Notes: generated from the sequence alone by a model not told the origin. A DNA stretch of 64,000 bases from Eutypa lata (GCA_022661535.1 JAKULF010000006.1:2723001-2787000); one strand, 5' to 3'; counted from the first letter of the stretch, positions 1 through 13,252 are shown. Program-made: numbers and translations.

Positions 1-2330
1 AACCGCAACTTCTAAGTTAACATATTAAGACAAGGAGTATACCTACCTTACATCAATAAGACTACCGAACGAACTCAGAAGCATAGCTATGGGTCGCGCC
101 CGCTGCACCTGGGAACTGCCGGTGTTGTCGTCTAGTATTACAACCATACGACGTTTGATGGGTGCTGGACATCATTGAAGCTAAGTCATGGTTTCTAGCA
201 TCTCGAATCCCGAGCAGGTCTCTATGTTCCATACACGGTTCCAATGCGTGCCCATTCCCGTAGAGAAACCCATCGATGTTGGTTGTGCATCGGTAGGTAC
301 TATGGAGAGGCACCATTGATAGAAACCAATGCTGATGGCAAATATTCTCAACGAAGCCGCGCTTAAGGTGCCCATGCCTTACTACATCTCTAGTGTTGAG
401 AGTAATTCATAATGATTAATAATAGGCACACTGCGATCTTAGTTATTAGGTTGTATCTCGCACCGATAGACCCCCCTCGAACAGGTAGTTGCCGAACAAT
501 ATGTGAAACCGATACATGATAATAGTTCACGTGCCTCCTTCTACGGCGTAGGGCACCTCAGCTGCAAATTTCAGAACACAAAAACATACTGATATCTCCA
601 ATTAATAGCGAAGAACAAGAATGTGGACGATTGGGAAAGCGGCCAATGGCCTAGCATCTTAATGGAGCTAATAAGAATCGAGTTTACGGGGCCGGAGTAC
701 GCTGCATTGACGAGAAACTTCCGTCGATCAGCCCCGGAAGATCCGGGGGTTATAAGGTCGATAACAGATAGGGTAGGGTCGAATTTAGTCAGCGCGTGGG
801 GGTACAATCTGCATGCAGACTCCCTGCTCCCCTGCCTCTCTATAAGGAGATATTAATGATGTTCGTAGGCCTCTGCGATGATTATATAATATGATGGCTA
901 ACTCGCTAGCTACACCGCGTACAGGGACAGTTGGCAGTTGCTGCATTATATCACGAGCAACTGACGTGGACACAGTGACCGTAAGGGGCGGCAGTTGAAC
1001 CGAAGTGCTGCATTTCCGGATTGTCTCACCATGTGCTCCTCGCAAGATAGAGGGTAATAAAATAGTGCTATAACATCCCTGATAGATGGTTCTCGCCTCC
1101 TACGGGCACGGGCGGCAGTAACTTTCTCATTACCAATATTTCACAGTAAGTCAAATCTCATAGTGCCAGTTCGCGGTACTTTATGCTGCTATTCTTTTAT
1201 ATGATACTAGACAGAAATATATAGAGATAACAATACCTTAACATTCGGTTAATATAGGGTTTGTGATAGGTGCTTCGCATATCCATTCATGATCAGATGG
1301 CTTGAGAGGCGTATGCTTGGCTTGACTTAACTTGCCTCCCTAGGTAGCCATCGCGAGAGGTCTTGGGATCACCCGCAGTGGACAATATCGGCGAAGGATC
1401 CGCTCTTACCTCAGATTTGGAGGCTGAAGTAACCTTCGATGATTGGATAGGGGCGACGAGCTTCGTGAGTGGCTAACGGCTTACCGCTCCCAATCCTTTT
1501 CATTCTCAACACCATCTCTTCATGAAATCGGCATATACGACCATCACTTTAGTGCTTAGTCTATGCAATTCGTTGATAATGATAATTGCCATGGCTCGAT
1601 TATAAGTATACATATACCGCAGTTCTTCTCACTATGTCGCCGTCTCGATAGGTATGTAAATACCACCACACGACGGCTGCTATACCGAGACTTGGCAATG
1701 ATGCCAAGTTTCCAGTAGAGCAAAGGGTGAGGAGCTGGAGCAGTGGAATTGAAACAGAGATCGGTTTGAAAGGAAACATCTCGTGACGGGGAACACTCAA
1801 TTCGACATGATCCGAATTTAAATTAATTCATGTGTTTTTGAAGCCTATCACGACGTTGATCCAGCTGCACCGTGACGGCATCTGCAAAGAATATATGTAG
1901 GTAGGTAGTAGCAGGACAAAGGGGGCAACTCTAGGTAGTATTACTCAGCTATCTACCTACCTATATGTAGTAATCGGTGTGATCTGTACGCAGTATGGCA
2001 GGCCCAAGGCAACTAACGCTAGCCGCTTTTGCTGGCAGAGCACTAGAGTAACTACATACATACAAGCTCCTGGGTCCTACAGATGTCTAGCGTAGTAATT
2101 TAGACCCCTGTAAATTGATGCCGCTTGCCTTGCATCCAGTCCCCCTCCACGCATTTGAAAATCAGGGGAGGGACTTAGCTCTAGAGGGAGGGGCTATAAA
2201 TTTCTATGGACCTCCTCATGCCAAACACCAAACACATATAAGGCTCTGGCTCTAGTTATACCAACACAACAACACCAACCATCACAGCAAGACACGTTGT
2301 TTGCACATTACCACTTGGGACATATACGCC
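1..2330. other. Gene-poor left edge, one unexplained open frame
   Basis: No gene could be built here. The only stretch with protein-like composition is an open frame on the plus strand from about 593 to 856. It has no ATG near its 5' end, and its translation (for example WESGQWPSILMELIRIEF) matches no family I recognise; it may be a gene fragment. An imperfect inverted repeat of TAGGTAGG type lies at 1895-1908 and 1953-1966. The last ~150 bases before 2331 form the CA/AC-rich leader of the next gene. Confidence 0.5.
2195..2200 (+). promoter_or_regulatory. TATA box of the IPP isomerase gene
   Basis: TATAAA sits 131-136 bases before the ATG at 2331, between a G-rich block and a CAACACAACA-type leader usual for well-expressed fungal genes. 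Placement by sequence only. Confidence 0.5.
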
Positions 2331-3236
<906 letters not shown>

Positions 3237-5499
3237 TGTCGATTTTTTAGCTGACGGAAGAAGCAATCTCGGTCAATCAAGGGGAACAGAGCACAGAATT
3301 ACGGTCGCGGGAGACAATTAGACAGCATTTTTTAGTAGCGACGGACGGCGGCGACGAACTTTTTAGATATCCCGCTCTCGCCTGGTCAGGGAGAGCCAGT
3401 TCACGTTGAAAAGCGCGAAGCAAGCAGCTCAGCAACCGCATTTATTATTAATTGAAGAGTTTTGATCACCTAAGCAAGTTGGAGCCCATGCCATTCTGAT
3501 TCATGGTTGATTGGCAATGTCATATGCCAACGCAGCAGCGGTGAATAACCCATGCCTACCCATCATTAGCTACAACAGCAAAAAGATCAGATTCAGTCGA
3601 TGCAGTGAAACAAAACAAGCAACTGTTTGCTCGCCATAGTCCGAGACAACATCACCACCACCACCACCACCAACGCTATCTGAACGAGCTACCACACACT
3701 TGGCTAGGCGAGCATGCCGTGCTGACCGTGCCGTGGACGGGCGCGGGGTGGGCTGGGCGTTTGGTGGCAATATGAACCCGTAGAATCAAGGCATCAGCTG
3801 ACGTTTCTTCTTCACACAGTTGAACATTTGGAAGCCGAGAGCCACCGGACCAAGTTTCCTAGATAACAGCGATTCGCGCTCAACCTCTACGTGCGATTGG
3901 GTTATCAGGCTCAGAGACAACGTTAGTGATGCTCGCTTACCCCACTCGTGATACGTCTAACTTCTGCAGGCAAGCCTAGGCGTACCCCCCATGACAATCA
4001 CCTTCCCCCATCCCTGGTTTATGTATGTAGTAGTAGTAGTAAGTTGCTTTTGAGGGCGAAAAGGGCAGAACAGAACCTCCTCTCTCCACCCACCCTTTCA
4101 ACGCATCCTCTCTCCCGTCACCCTGGCTTCTGGCTCTGCCATGTACCAACTTCCGTGGTTCTGGGTCAGACGCACTGTGACAATAGCCTCCAATCAAGAT
4201 GTCGAGAAATGCCAAATGGGTCTTATATGGGTTGGGTTACGAATCTACGATGCCGTCGAATGCCGCGCCCGCCAATTACCTGGTAAGCTAGTATCGTCTG
4301 TCGGAGGATATTATTGTCATTCGAGTAGGGGTCCCCGGGCCCTATCTCGACAACTCCACGCCGTGTCCGTCATAACCCTGTACAAATCAGGCATCTTGCA
4401 TTACATCCCGCACCCAAGAGAGCTTGGCTTATAGAGCCCAGAAATGTTTCCCTACCCTACACTGTGCCTGTGCCCTCCCTACATACCTTACTTATCTATG
4501 TATTGCACAATACGTTACGTTAGAGGGACAGCCTTGGACATCCATCCCGCTCTTTAGTTAAGTATCCCCGCAAAGACTCAAAAGTTGGCGGTTTCTCTTG
4601 TTCTTCTCTTTCTCTTCTCCCTCTTCAACTCTCGGGATAAGTCTTATTCTAGTATACTGAATCAGGAAGAAGAAAGAAAGAAAAAAAAGGAAATTCTCTT
4701 TCAAGAACAAGAAAACAAAACAAAACAAAACAAGCTTGATTAGCTCGCTCTTGCAATCACTCAATTACATCACATCGGAATTAGTTGCTTCTCAGAAGCT
4801 CTACTCCTTTGTTGTTGTTGTCATCGTCGCTTACCACCCCGTCTTCTTGTCTTGACTTGGCTTGACTCGGCTTGACTCGATTTGACTTCAAACTCGGTTG
4901 CACAACCACCCCCCAAAACCTCTTTTTCCATTCTCAAAACTCAAGTTTAGCAACAACAACTCCTCCTCTCCCCTCTTACGAGTCTACCTTGATTTTATTT
5001 AACTATCCACCTTGAGTGTCCTTACGGACACAACTTTCGCTCCAGCGTATACGCAACCCAAAAATAACCAACCCATAACTCTTTTCAGGGTAACCCGTTG
5101 GGAAATCTACATTGATGTCTGTTGATACGCGCGCAAGCCTTAATTGCCTACGTCACCCAAAGAGATTTATGCCTGTGTCCAGGACGCAACTCTCTAAGGT
5201 CCACACAGGCGATAGTGTCCAGAATAATTCCAGTAAAAATAAATAAAGTAAGTCCCAGCGAGGTTTCCTTGTGGCAGACTTCACGATGAACTATGTTTTT
5301 TCTGTTTGAAGGGGGTTTTTCGACAAGTGAGAGAGAGAGAGAGTCGGTCTATAGCTAACTCGGGATTCTCCGAACTTGTGTAGCTAGTCGTATCAGAAAG
5401 ACTCCGTAGACGTTGTTGGAGTCTTTCCCACCACACACAAAATCCCCACAACAGTTTGGAACCGGAATCAAGCAAGAAGTCCGCTTCCAACCACCCAGC
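3237..5499. other. Non-coding, pyrimidine-rich leader region of the acetyltransferase gene
   Basis: No supported gene. The last kilobase is rich in CT and CAA and looks like promoter plus 5' leader of the gene starting at 5500. It contains four 10-bp units of the type CTTGACTCGG (4851-4890) and a short GA run near 5330-5344. A CACCAC run lies near 3654-3672. Short frames here have no ATG or no coding character. Confidence 0.5.
4851..4890 (+). repeat. Four 10-bp tandem units (CTTGACTYGG)
   Basis: Units read CTTGACTTGG, CTTGACTCGG, CTTGACTCGA and TTTGACTTCA in direct succession. They lie about 610-650 bases upstream of the acetyltransferase start. TGACT cores resemble AP-1/Gcn4 half sites, but binding is inference only. 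Confidence 0.6.
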
Positions 5500-7190
5500 A
5501 TGGAGCACGTGAACAGCAACGGCGGCGACGCCATCTCTGCTGTCATCACCACCACTACTGGTCCTGTTGCTGTTGCTGACATTCCTGCTGCTACCACCAC
5601 CACCACCACCACTACCACCGCCCTGGTAGAGGTCCCAGCAGCAGCAGCAGCAGCATCAGTAGTGAAGCAGCAGCCGCAGCGCCGCCGGTCCCTCGTCCCG
5701 CAGGGCTGGGAGGACCAGGTGCGCGCGATCGGCATCTCCGAGTACAAGGAGGCGGCGCTGTCGCTGGCGCAGGCCTTCGCGCGCGACGACCTGGCCCAGT
5801 ACCTGGTCGACGGCGAGGTCGGCTCCTCCGACGAGGCCAAGTGGCGCCTCCACGTCGACATCTTCAAGTACCTCGTCGCGGCCCACTGCTACCGCGGCGT
5901 CGTGACCGCCATCGGTCCTGACTATGAAGGGGTCGCGCTTTGGTGAGTTTTTTCTTTTTTTTTTTTCCCGCTAGATCCTTCCCCGGCTATGGTTTTCTTC
6001 CCCCTTCCCCAATATACGCACTCCCAGTTTGACCCCTGAGATCATGTGACTACGTAGATTCTTCTCCTATCACATCCATCTATCCACATAAGGTAGAAGG
6101 GGGAAAAAGGGGGTGGCGGTGGGGAACATAATGTACACACACATTACACAACATACATCTATATATCAGAGAACCCCAAGACATAAAAACAAGTAAGAAA
6201 AAGAAAAGAAAAGAAAAAAGGGGCTAACACCAAGCGCCCCTCCCTCCTCCTGCTCCGCTCTCTCTCTCTCCGTCTCTCTCTCTTATACACAAAGAGAGGG
6301 AGAGAGACGGGAAAGGGTGCGGAGAAGGGAGCGGCGGCGCGCCGCGATTTCACAGGGTGCTACCGGGCCAGAACACGGACGAGTGGACGACGACGCTGCG
6401 CAGCGGCCTCTGGCGGCTGCCGTGGCAGCTGTCGGCCGAGGGCCGCCGCCGCTACTACGCCGAGCTGATGCCGCTGCTGCACGACACCAAGCGCGACGTC
6501 CTGGGCCCCCGCGACGACGAGTCCTACTACCTCGTCTACCTCGGCACCAAGCCGAGCGGCCGCGGCCGGGGCTACGCGCGCATGCTCATCGAGGGCATGG
6601 CTGCTAGGGTATGTTTTTTTTGTTTTGTTTTGTTTGGTTTGGTTGCGTCTTGCTTTCTTTCTTAATTATTTCTTGTGTCGTTTTGGGGGTGGGGTTGGGG
6701 GTGAGGGTGAGGGTGAGGTAAGGGTAATGGTTACATAAGTACCTGCTCAAGTCACTACCCCTTCCCCCTTTTATATCACTAGGTCTCGTAGCTTGATGCT
6801 ACGAATCGGTTTCGCTTGTTCTTCTCTAATTAGACCTCGGTTTGGTGAAAAGGGGGGGCGGGGGGGGGGGAGAAGAAAAGAAAAGAAAGAAAGAAAGCAA
6901 AAGAGAAAGATCTAAAACACTAACGTGAAACACAGGCCGATGCTGAGGGCCGCGCCATGTACCTCGAGTCCAGCTCGGCCAAGAACAACCTGTACTACAA
7001 GAAGTTCGGGTTCGAGGTCAAGAAGGACATCCAGCTCGGCGGTGGCGGTGGCTCCCCTCCGGTCACGCTGACCATCATGGTGCGCGAGCCACAGAAGCCG
7101 CTCACGCACTCCATCCCCATCAAGCTCAGCGGGAACTTCAGCAAGGTCATGCGGGAGAAGACGTCAGCGTCGGCGGTGATCGACTGCTAG
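5500..7190 (+). CDS. GNAT-family N-acetyltransferase
   Basis: Acetyl-CoA dependent N-acetyltransferase; the substrate cannot be told from sequence. Exons 5500-5942, 6356-6608 and 6936-7190 join in frame to 316 residues. The N-terminal ~70 residues are low complexity (Thr and Ala runs, then a basic QQPQRRR stretch). The acetyl-CoA pyrophosphate loop is R-G-R-G-Y-A at residues 217-222, followed by the helix MLIEGMAARADAEGRAMYLESS and the C-terminal YYKKFGFEV motif, all typical of GNAT domains. The start is the first in-frame ATG (5500); earlier in-frame codons are non-ATG. The introns are unusually long for this window (413 and 327 nt) and filled with T-, GA- and G-rich tracts. Coding DNA is GC-rich at third positions, in contrast to both introns. 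Family secure, specific role unknown. Confidence 0.85.
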
Positions 7191-8346
7191 ATTTTCTTTT
7201 TCCACCTCAGGGAAAAAAGCCTGAGCTCACTTACTGACTTGACTCTTCTCTGTTTCTCTCTCTTTCTTCTTCTTCTTCTCTCTTCTTTCTTTGATTGCAG
7301 TCTCCTCAAACCAACCGACCTTTTTGCTTTTTTACCTGGCTGTTTGTTGGGTTGGGTTGGGCTGTCTAATTGAATTGAATTGATTGACTGACTGACTAAC
7401 TAACTGACTGACGGGTTGAAGCTGAGGTGGGTTGTTGGGCCGGACCGGGCTGATGATGATGATGATGATATCAACGCAAAGGCCTGATGCGCATCGATGG
7501 ATGATTGATGTTGATGAGTGTGAGTGAACCCGCGTGACCTTTCTGATGCGATGCCGTGGTGCAGGTGAGAATGCGATGATGCGATGCGATGCGATGCAAC
7601 GTGGTGTGGTGCGGTGTGGTGATTGAGATTGTTCTAATTTGGGGTTTCCCCTTTTCCTAGATTTCCGTAATCGTTCTTTTCCTTGGTTGGATCGTTTGTT
7701 CATTGGTTGGTTTTCCTACCTTTTTCCCGTCCCCCCCCTCCCCTCATCTCGTTTTCCGTTGTCCTTCACTATCATCATATATGGAGTGGCGCGAGCGAGT
7801 AGATGGCTTATGACTACACAGGACACTGCTGGTGCGATTAATATGGTTTATTGGTTTCCTTGCATGCTATTGGCCTTATTTTCCTTGTTTTCCTTTATTT
7901 ACCCTTCTTCACAATCCCTTCCCCATCGAAAGGTGTTATGATCGATCCACCCTGCTCAACTCAAGGAGTTATGGATCCATGGATATCTGACCGGAAACCT
8001 TCAACGTCTTTCCCCTTCCCTGTGAATCTACCCTTCTGTCGAGGTATCATTCATTAGTTGGCTCATTTCCCCTCATGCGTATCTCTTAACTAGCTACCAA
8101 ATTCATTTCGGGTTTATCACATAGTATAGCAAATCAATAACATATTGCATGCTTTACTGACCGTTCCGTGATTTCAGACCAATGCCTATAATACCATGTA
8201 ATTCCATACTTTGTCGTAACAAACATGCCATGCCATATCATGCAAAACGTCTTGTGACAGTTATGCGTTCATCGTAGTTCCGCCCAGCTTTTCCTTCCCG
8301 CTCTACTGCATATCTGTAATATCGCAGTGCTTAGATCTCTCCCATA
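7191..8346. repeat. Intergenic region with several short tandem repeats
   Basis: No supported gene between the acetyltransferase and RPA2 (tail-to-tail). Simple repeats include (TTC)n near 7265-7285, (GTTGG)n near 7344-7362, (TTGAA)n/(GACT)n near 7370-7412, (GAT)n at about 7453-7468 and a GATGC pentamer array near 7565-7598. A plus-strand frame at 7639-7941 lacks coding character. Confidence 0.55.
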
Positions 8347-9370
8347 TTAGTAGGTAAGGATCGCAAATGTCTCGTCGTCGACGGTCGTGTAAATCAGACC
8401 CGGTTGGATCAGCTCCTCGGACGCGGCGAAAGCATCCGGAACGGACATGCCGGTGTTCTGCGCTATGACGTGGATATTGACACCCTCGTTACCGGTCTCG
8501 GTGCTTTGCAGCCAGTTGTACATCTTCCTCGCCTTCGCCGAGACGCCGTTCAGGTTCGGAGCACTGCCGGCACCACCATCAACGAACATACTATCATCGT
8601 CGGCGGCGCCACCACCGGCAGCAGCAGCGTTACCTCCGGCTCCGGCCCCAGCAATCGGCTTGGTGAAGAAGAGGTGGACGTAGGTGGACTCGAGCAGGTG
8701 GTAGTTGACCTCGTTGAAGTCGGTGATGGGCTTGATGACGTGGGCGCCGATGTGGCGCTTGTTGTTGAAGCTCTTGACGCGGCCCCAGACGCGCACGTAG
8801 GCGTCGAGGGCGTAGCTGTCCTTGGCGTCGTCGGACTTCTCGGCGTCGAGCCACTGCTTCACCTCGATCACGCCCGTCCCGTCGTCCAGCCGCAGCGTCA
8901 CGTTGGTTGTCTGCGGGCTCACCGCCCGCACCATCCCCACCAGCGTTACTTGCGCCACCTCCACCCCGTCGATCCGGAAGTTCGCGTCCGGGTACGGCTG
9001 CTCGGCGTCCAGCAGCTGCTTGATCGTCACCGGCCGGAGGGACTCGTCGCTGTAGCTCTATTTGTTTTGCGTCGTCGTGGGTTAGCTTCAATAATTGTCT
9101 GTATGTATGTGAAATTATGTATGTTTTCCTTTATACACGCCCGACTGTTTCCGTAGAAGACAGTAGAGAATAGAGAGATGGAAATAGTTACCCTTCCTGC
9201 TTGTTGACTACCGCTCTGTGAACCCCCGTACACGAAGCCACCACCATCTTCACCGCCACCGGTGCCGTACGAAGTAGTCGAATATCCGCCGTATGCTATA
9301 TTACATGTTAATTTAGTGATATGACTCTCACTTTATGATTTTCTAGTGCAAGGCAAGACTCACCACTCAT
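8347..9370 (-). CDS. RFA2: Replication protein A, 32-kDa subunit (RPA2 / Rfa2)
   Basis: Middle subunit of the heterotrimeric single-strand DNA binding complex used in replication, repair and checkpoint signalling in the nucleus. Exons (minus strand) 9370-9364, 9295-9192 and 9057-8347 give 273 residues. A Gly/Ser/Tyr-rich N-terminus (the region phosphorylated in known RPA2) is followed by SLRPVTIKQLL at about 43-49, the OB fold (LDDGTGVIEVKQWLD and AYVRVWGRVKSF are clear), a Gly/Ala linker and a C-terminal winged helix from about 205 to the end. The first exon is only 7 nt (ATG AGT G). It is chosen because the donor GTGAGT follows it and the acceptor ATATAG restores the frame with AYGGYST, a usual RPA2 start. 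Family call secure; the micro-exon is an inference from splice signals. Confidence 0.93.
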
Positions 9371-10551
9371 GATTGCTTGCTCGCTTGTCTGTCTTCGAAG
9401 TTTGAGATTGACAGTGGTTGCCTACAAGAAATGTTGTGTAAATGTAAGTGGGGGGTTGAGACGCGTAGTTTGACGCGACTTTTTAATTGAATTTCAAATG
9501 CTAGGCAACCTTGACCCAAGCTTGACCTTGACCTGAAATCGCGGGGTCTTTACACCTGAACGGGTGGAGCTAACGTCACTTTAGGTGCGGCTACAGTGGA
9601 TCGGTTTCTACGACTCGTTAAGGAATATATGTGCTTTATTACATAACTGTCCTGGACATAATATCATTCTCCTATTTAGGAAGTATATACTTGGGTAGGA
9701 AAATGCAGTCTAAGTACCTACTTCAACACAACTATGGAAATTTAACACGTCAAACCTTTAATATGACTTCTTGTGATAGGTGCGATGTTCCGCTTGTTGT
9801 TTTCAGAATACACAGAAGTTATACGAAGTAGGCCCAGGGAGAGATTTCTTTTTTTACCTGTGAGCTGCTTCATCGATCTTGAATTTGTGGTCGAACATGG
9901 GAGCTCTCGCTTGGGATCGTGGCTTATAGAACTTCTAGGCAAAGCTTCTACTCAGTCGGTTGAGCTGTTGTTGAGGCTAGAACTACTTAGTCATGGGAGT
10001 GTATTAAGGAAGATGTTGGTTCCTGAACAAGTTTAACATCAGCAAGGGGCTTTCTAGACACCTACAGAATTACCAACGGAAAGTTACCGTCTAGTTGCTT
10101 CCTTGCCTTACTAATATGAGCGAGATTTCAGCCGCAATCTATTAATAGGCCATCGGTATGATGAGAGTAGTATCTCACTACCTATGTATGTCGTATGTGT
10201 GTGATATTGGAAGCGTCACATGAGATCTCATTGTTCAAATTGCTCAAGAACCATACATTAAGCTGAGGGTATTGTCCAACGATACTCCCAAGCTCAACGC
10301 CGAGAAACTTTACCAGGTCATTCGATATTGTCACCTACTTCTGCTCGAGATCTAAAAGGCTATGTTTCTAGGTGTGCGAATCGGAGAACTAGCTCTTATG
10401 CTATTTATCTTTGTTCTATTATCATGTGGTAGATCCGGCGCCATTATAAGACTTGCAACCCTTGTACACCACAATCAAAGTCAGTGTTCGCACACGATGC
10501 ATCAAGTGATGTATTCCATTTTATGCATTTACTTATAATAAACACGGAGAG
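9371..10551. other. Non-coding region upstream of RPA2
   Basis: Promoter side of RPA2, then AT-rich DNA. No gene could be supported. A plus-strand frame at 9773-10036 begins with GTG and shows no recognisable domain. Confidence 0.5.
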
Positions 10552-10951
10552 CTATATCAACAACAAGCACTCCTTCGGGCAGTTCCGCACTACGACACAA
10601 TTTGTTCCGTCCCTTGGATCTAGCGGGCTTCTACTCCTTGGAGATGGTGCTGTCCCACCTTCCCCTCCCCTCTGCTCCGCGCTGTGGCGCTCGAGGCTTC
10701 GTTGCACGAATTCTAGAGCCGAGCCTTCGATAGTCCCGATGTGCGTGGTGGTACTGAGCTGGATGAAGACGGCCGCCCCCTCCACCTCCTCGAGCCGTAC
10801 GTCGCCCTTGTACCGCCTGGTTAGGGCCTGCATCTTGTCGACTGTCCGCACCACCGGCGCGCCGGGTCGCAGGAGATCTGGGCTGAACGGGGCCAGATAC
10901 TCTCTCGATTCTAGACAGCGGGAACTGTTCGGGAGTACCTGCTGGGGTATC
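10552..10951 (-). pseudogene. Possible alpha/beta-hydrolase C-terminal relic
   Basis: A GC-rich island in AT-rich surroundings carries an open minus-strand frame of about 130 codons, preceded by a plausible acceptor (AATAG, at 10952-10953). The translation has protein-like texture; the part reading YKGDVRLEEVEG then FIQLS then ALEFVQRSL resembles the end of alpha/beta hydrolases, where a GxGHFIQL motif carries the catalytic histidine. Here the histidine position reads valine (GAAVFIQLS). No upstream exons with a nucleophile elbow (GxSxG) could be found up to 11.8 kb. It is either a decayed fragment or the last exon of a gene I could not complete. The resemblance is weak and judged by eye. Confidence 0.3.
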
Positions 10952-10954
10952 CTA

Positions 10955-11814
10955 TTTATTTATTTTCCAGTCAGTATTGGGTCGCCCGCCTGTAAGGCTA
11001 TGCAGGTTTGGGGTGGGTGTATTCACCCTGCAGCGAATGGTTGCGCTGTGGCAAGTAGCAGTAGCCCCATGGCTATAAACATAACGAGTCGTATCATTTT
11101 GCTTTCTTTTTTTAGTACTGTAGCATCGTTGTTGGAGCTCTTTTTTCTTTTTTCTTTTTTGCGAATATGACATCACCTATGGAGAGAGAAACTGGGGGGT
11201 TCGTTAATCGAATATGTCGTAGGGCTGGCAGAGTTATATAACTGATCACGGCCTTTGGGGCTACACAGGTGACCTGCCATATACGTCCGTCAATCTGTGA
11301 GACTCTGCTAATCTGTCTTTTTTTTCTTTAATTTTAGGCATCGAGCTGACTAGAGGCTGTGTTGGTGACATCTTTCGATGTTTGTGTGTGCCAAAAGGCG
11401 AAACTGTAACTATCGTATAGAGTGCTTTCCCAATGAAACCTCTCGCTTATGCGTGACGCTGGGGCGCAGTGTTACCTCAGGAGGGGGCGCGACCACTCCT
11501 CTAGAACCGAAGTAGCCAATCGACTCCAATTACAAGTGAGACCATGTTTCCTCTTGTTCGTGTTACAATCCGACAACGAGCTAAATAGGCATGAGATTCC
11601 AGCACTTGTCGTACGGAATATGGTCAGGAGGAAGTAATCAGGAAATAAGCTCATGTTGTGCGAGGTCACTCTCCATTCCTAGCACGAGGGGAACCCATTA
11701 ACTTTTTGTCAAGGGTAGGTGGTATAATTAATTGCTGCTAAAGGTCGATACATAGTTCATAAGCGTAATCTCTAATCATAATCAGAGACACCCCTTTCTC
11801 TTTTAATTAACCAA
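10955..11814. other. Non-coding region
   Basis: Nothing supported. Short overlapping frames around 11449-11669 have no coding character. This is the 3' flank of the oxygenase gene. Confidence 0.5.
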
Positions 11815-13252
11815 TTAGGCACCAACATAATCGACCTCCTTTGGACTATTCCTCAGGCCCATCCCCCCTTCACCGCCGTCGCGTTCCCCGTCCTCCACGT
11901 CCTGGAACTCAACCCACGTCTTCATCTTCCCGAGCACGAAGTCGCCGTAAGGAACCTCCTCGCCCTCGCGACCCACCAGCGCGTCGACGCGCGGCTCGAA
12001 GAAGAACGGAACCGAGTACCTTCCTCCTTTTCCGCTTTTCTTGTCGCTGTTGCCACTGCTGCTGCGCACCCGGTGCATCGTGGCCACGAACCGGCGTCCG
12101 CTCATCTCCGCCATCAGATCGCCGATGTTGACGACCAGCGAGCCGGGGACGTACGGCGCGGCGACCCACTCCCCCGCCGCGTTGAGGACCTCGAGACCGC
12201 CCGTCGCGTCCTGGTGAAGCAGCGTGAGCAGGCCCGAGTCCGTATGTGGCGTACTTGATAGCTCAAAGTTAGTCACAGTCACTTCGCTCCCAAGTTGACT
12301 TCGCGATATCAGGGAGCTCTAAGCCGTGTTCTGGGGGTAAGAACCCTGACCGAGGAAGAGCACACCGAAATGCATCAGACAGTTCAAGGAAGAGATAATC
12401 AAAACCTCTGAACTTCACTTACCAGCAGAGCTCCTGTTGCTGCTCCTTCTTCTGCTCCGTGGGTGGATAGTGCAGTAGTCTCAGCGTCGAGACGCTGTTC
12501 TCGAGGAGGTAGTCTACCAAGCCCTCCGGCTTGCCCACCGCCGCCGCGAGGAGCCGGAGGAGCGTCGTCGCGAGCCCCTGCAGCTCCGTCCACAGCGTCT
12601 CGAGCTTGTCGCGCGAGTTGAAGTGGGCCGAAGGGGGAGGGAATACGTTTCCCTCGGTGAGAACGAATGGCGAAGGGGCTTGCTTGCTGCTGTCCTCTGT
12701 GGTGGGGTTGGCACTGCTCGAGGGTAGTACGGCCTTCAGAGGACCCATCTCGAAGCCCTCCTTCAAGTTATCTGCTGCGCCCTCTTGTGCTGGGAAGTAC
12801 CTGCGAGTAAGCACTTAGCGCCAGGACTTTCTTCTCATTCTTCTTCTGCTTCAGCATGTATGCGAATTTATCACTGCTCAGCTAAGCTCTATAAGCTAAT
12901 AGTAGTTATGGCAGTAGTAGATGTAGTAGGTAGGTAGCGGCAGCAACATATCACACACACATACACACACATACCCTCTATACGTATTCCTATTGCTAGG
13001 ACGGAACGACCGCTTCGCGATGCTCATCTTTTCCTCGTGCGGCATATCGAAGAACTCCCTAGCCATCCCGAAGACCTCTTCGTGCGAAAAGCTTAGGGGG
13101 CAGTTGACGAGGTAGGCGAAGCCCACCGTCTCGAAGACGTCGCAGATCTGCGCGGCGATGGAGGCTAGACCTTCAGCCGACGGTGGCTGCTCGTTTCCAC
13201 CGCATAGGGGCGCGAGGTCGATGACCGGAAGGGATGTGAAATTAGTCGTCAT
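11815..13252 (-). CDS. 2-oxoglutarate/Fe(II)-dependent oxygenase, isopenicillin-N-synthase-like
   Basis: Non-haem iron oxygenase of the IPNS / gibberellin-oxidase-like superfamily; the substrate is unknown. Exons (minus) 13252-12975, 12800-12423 and about 12253-11815 give about 364 residues. The DIOX_N domain starts with LPVIDLAPL and has CDVFETVGFAYLVNC. The second exon contains LRLLHYPP. The catalytic core has the iron ligands H-T-D in PHTDSGLLTLLHQ, the distal His in ATMHRV, and the R-x-S 2-oxoglutarate clamp in RYSVPFFFEP. The last acceptor is uncertain. I prefer 12254 because a perfect GACTAAC branch site lies 17 nt upstream; an alternative at 12287 would add 11 residues. The gene stands alone and is not inside an evident biosynthetic cluster. 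An (AT)13 tract lies in its promoter. Confidence 0.88.

Noticed and set aside
1895..1910. TAGGTAGG words as telomere repeats
   Set aside because: Fungal telomeres are TTAGGG-like in long arrays; these are short, scattered and in both orientations.
8404..9156. 250-codon plus-strand frame
   Set aside because: Antisense of RPA2 exon 3; Val/Gly/Asp-rich shadow caused by third-position GC bias.
10484..11170. 228-codon plus-strand frame
   Set aside because: Mixed composition, begins with a non-ATG codon, and lies opposite the more protein-like minus-strand patch.
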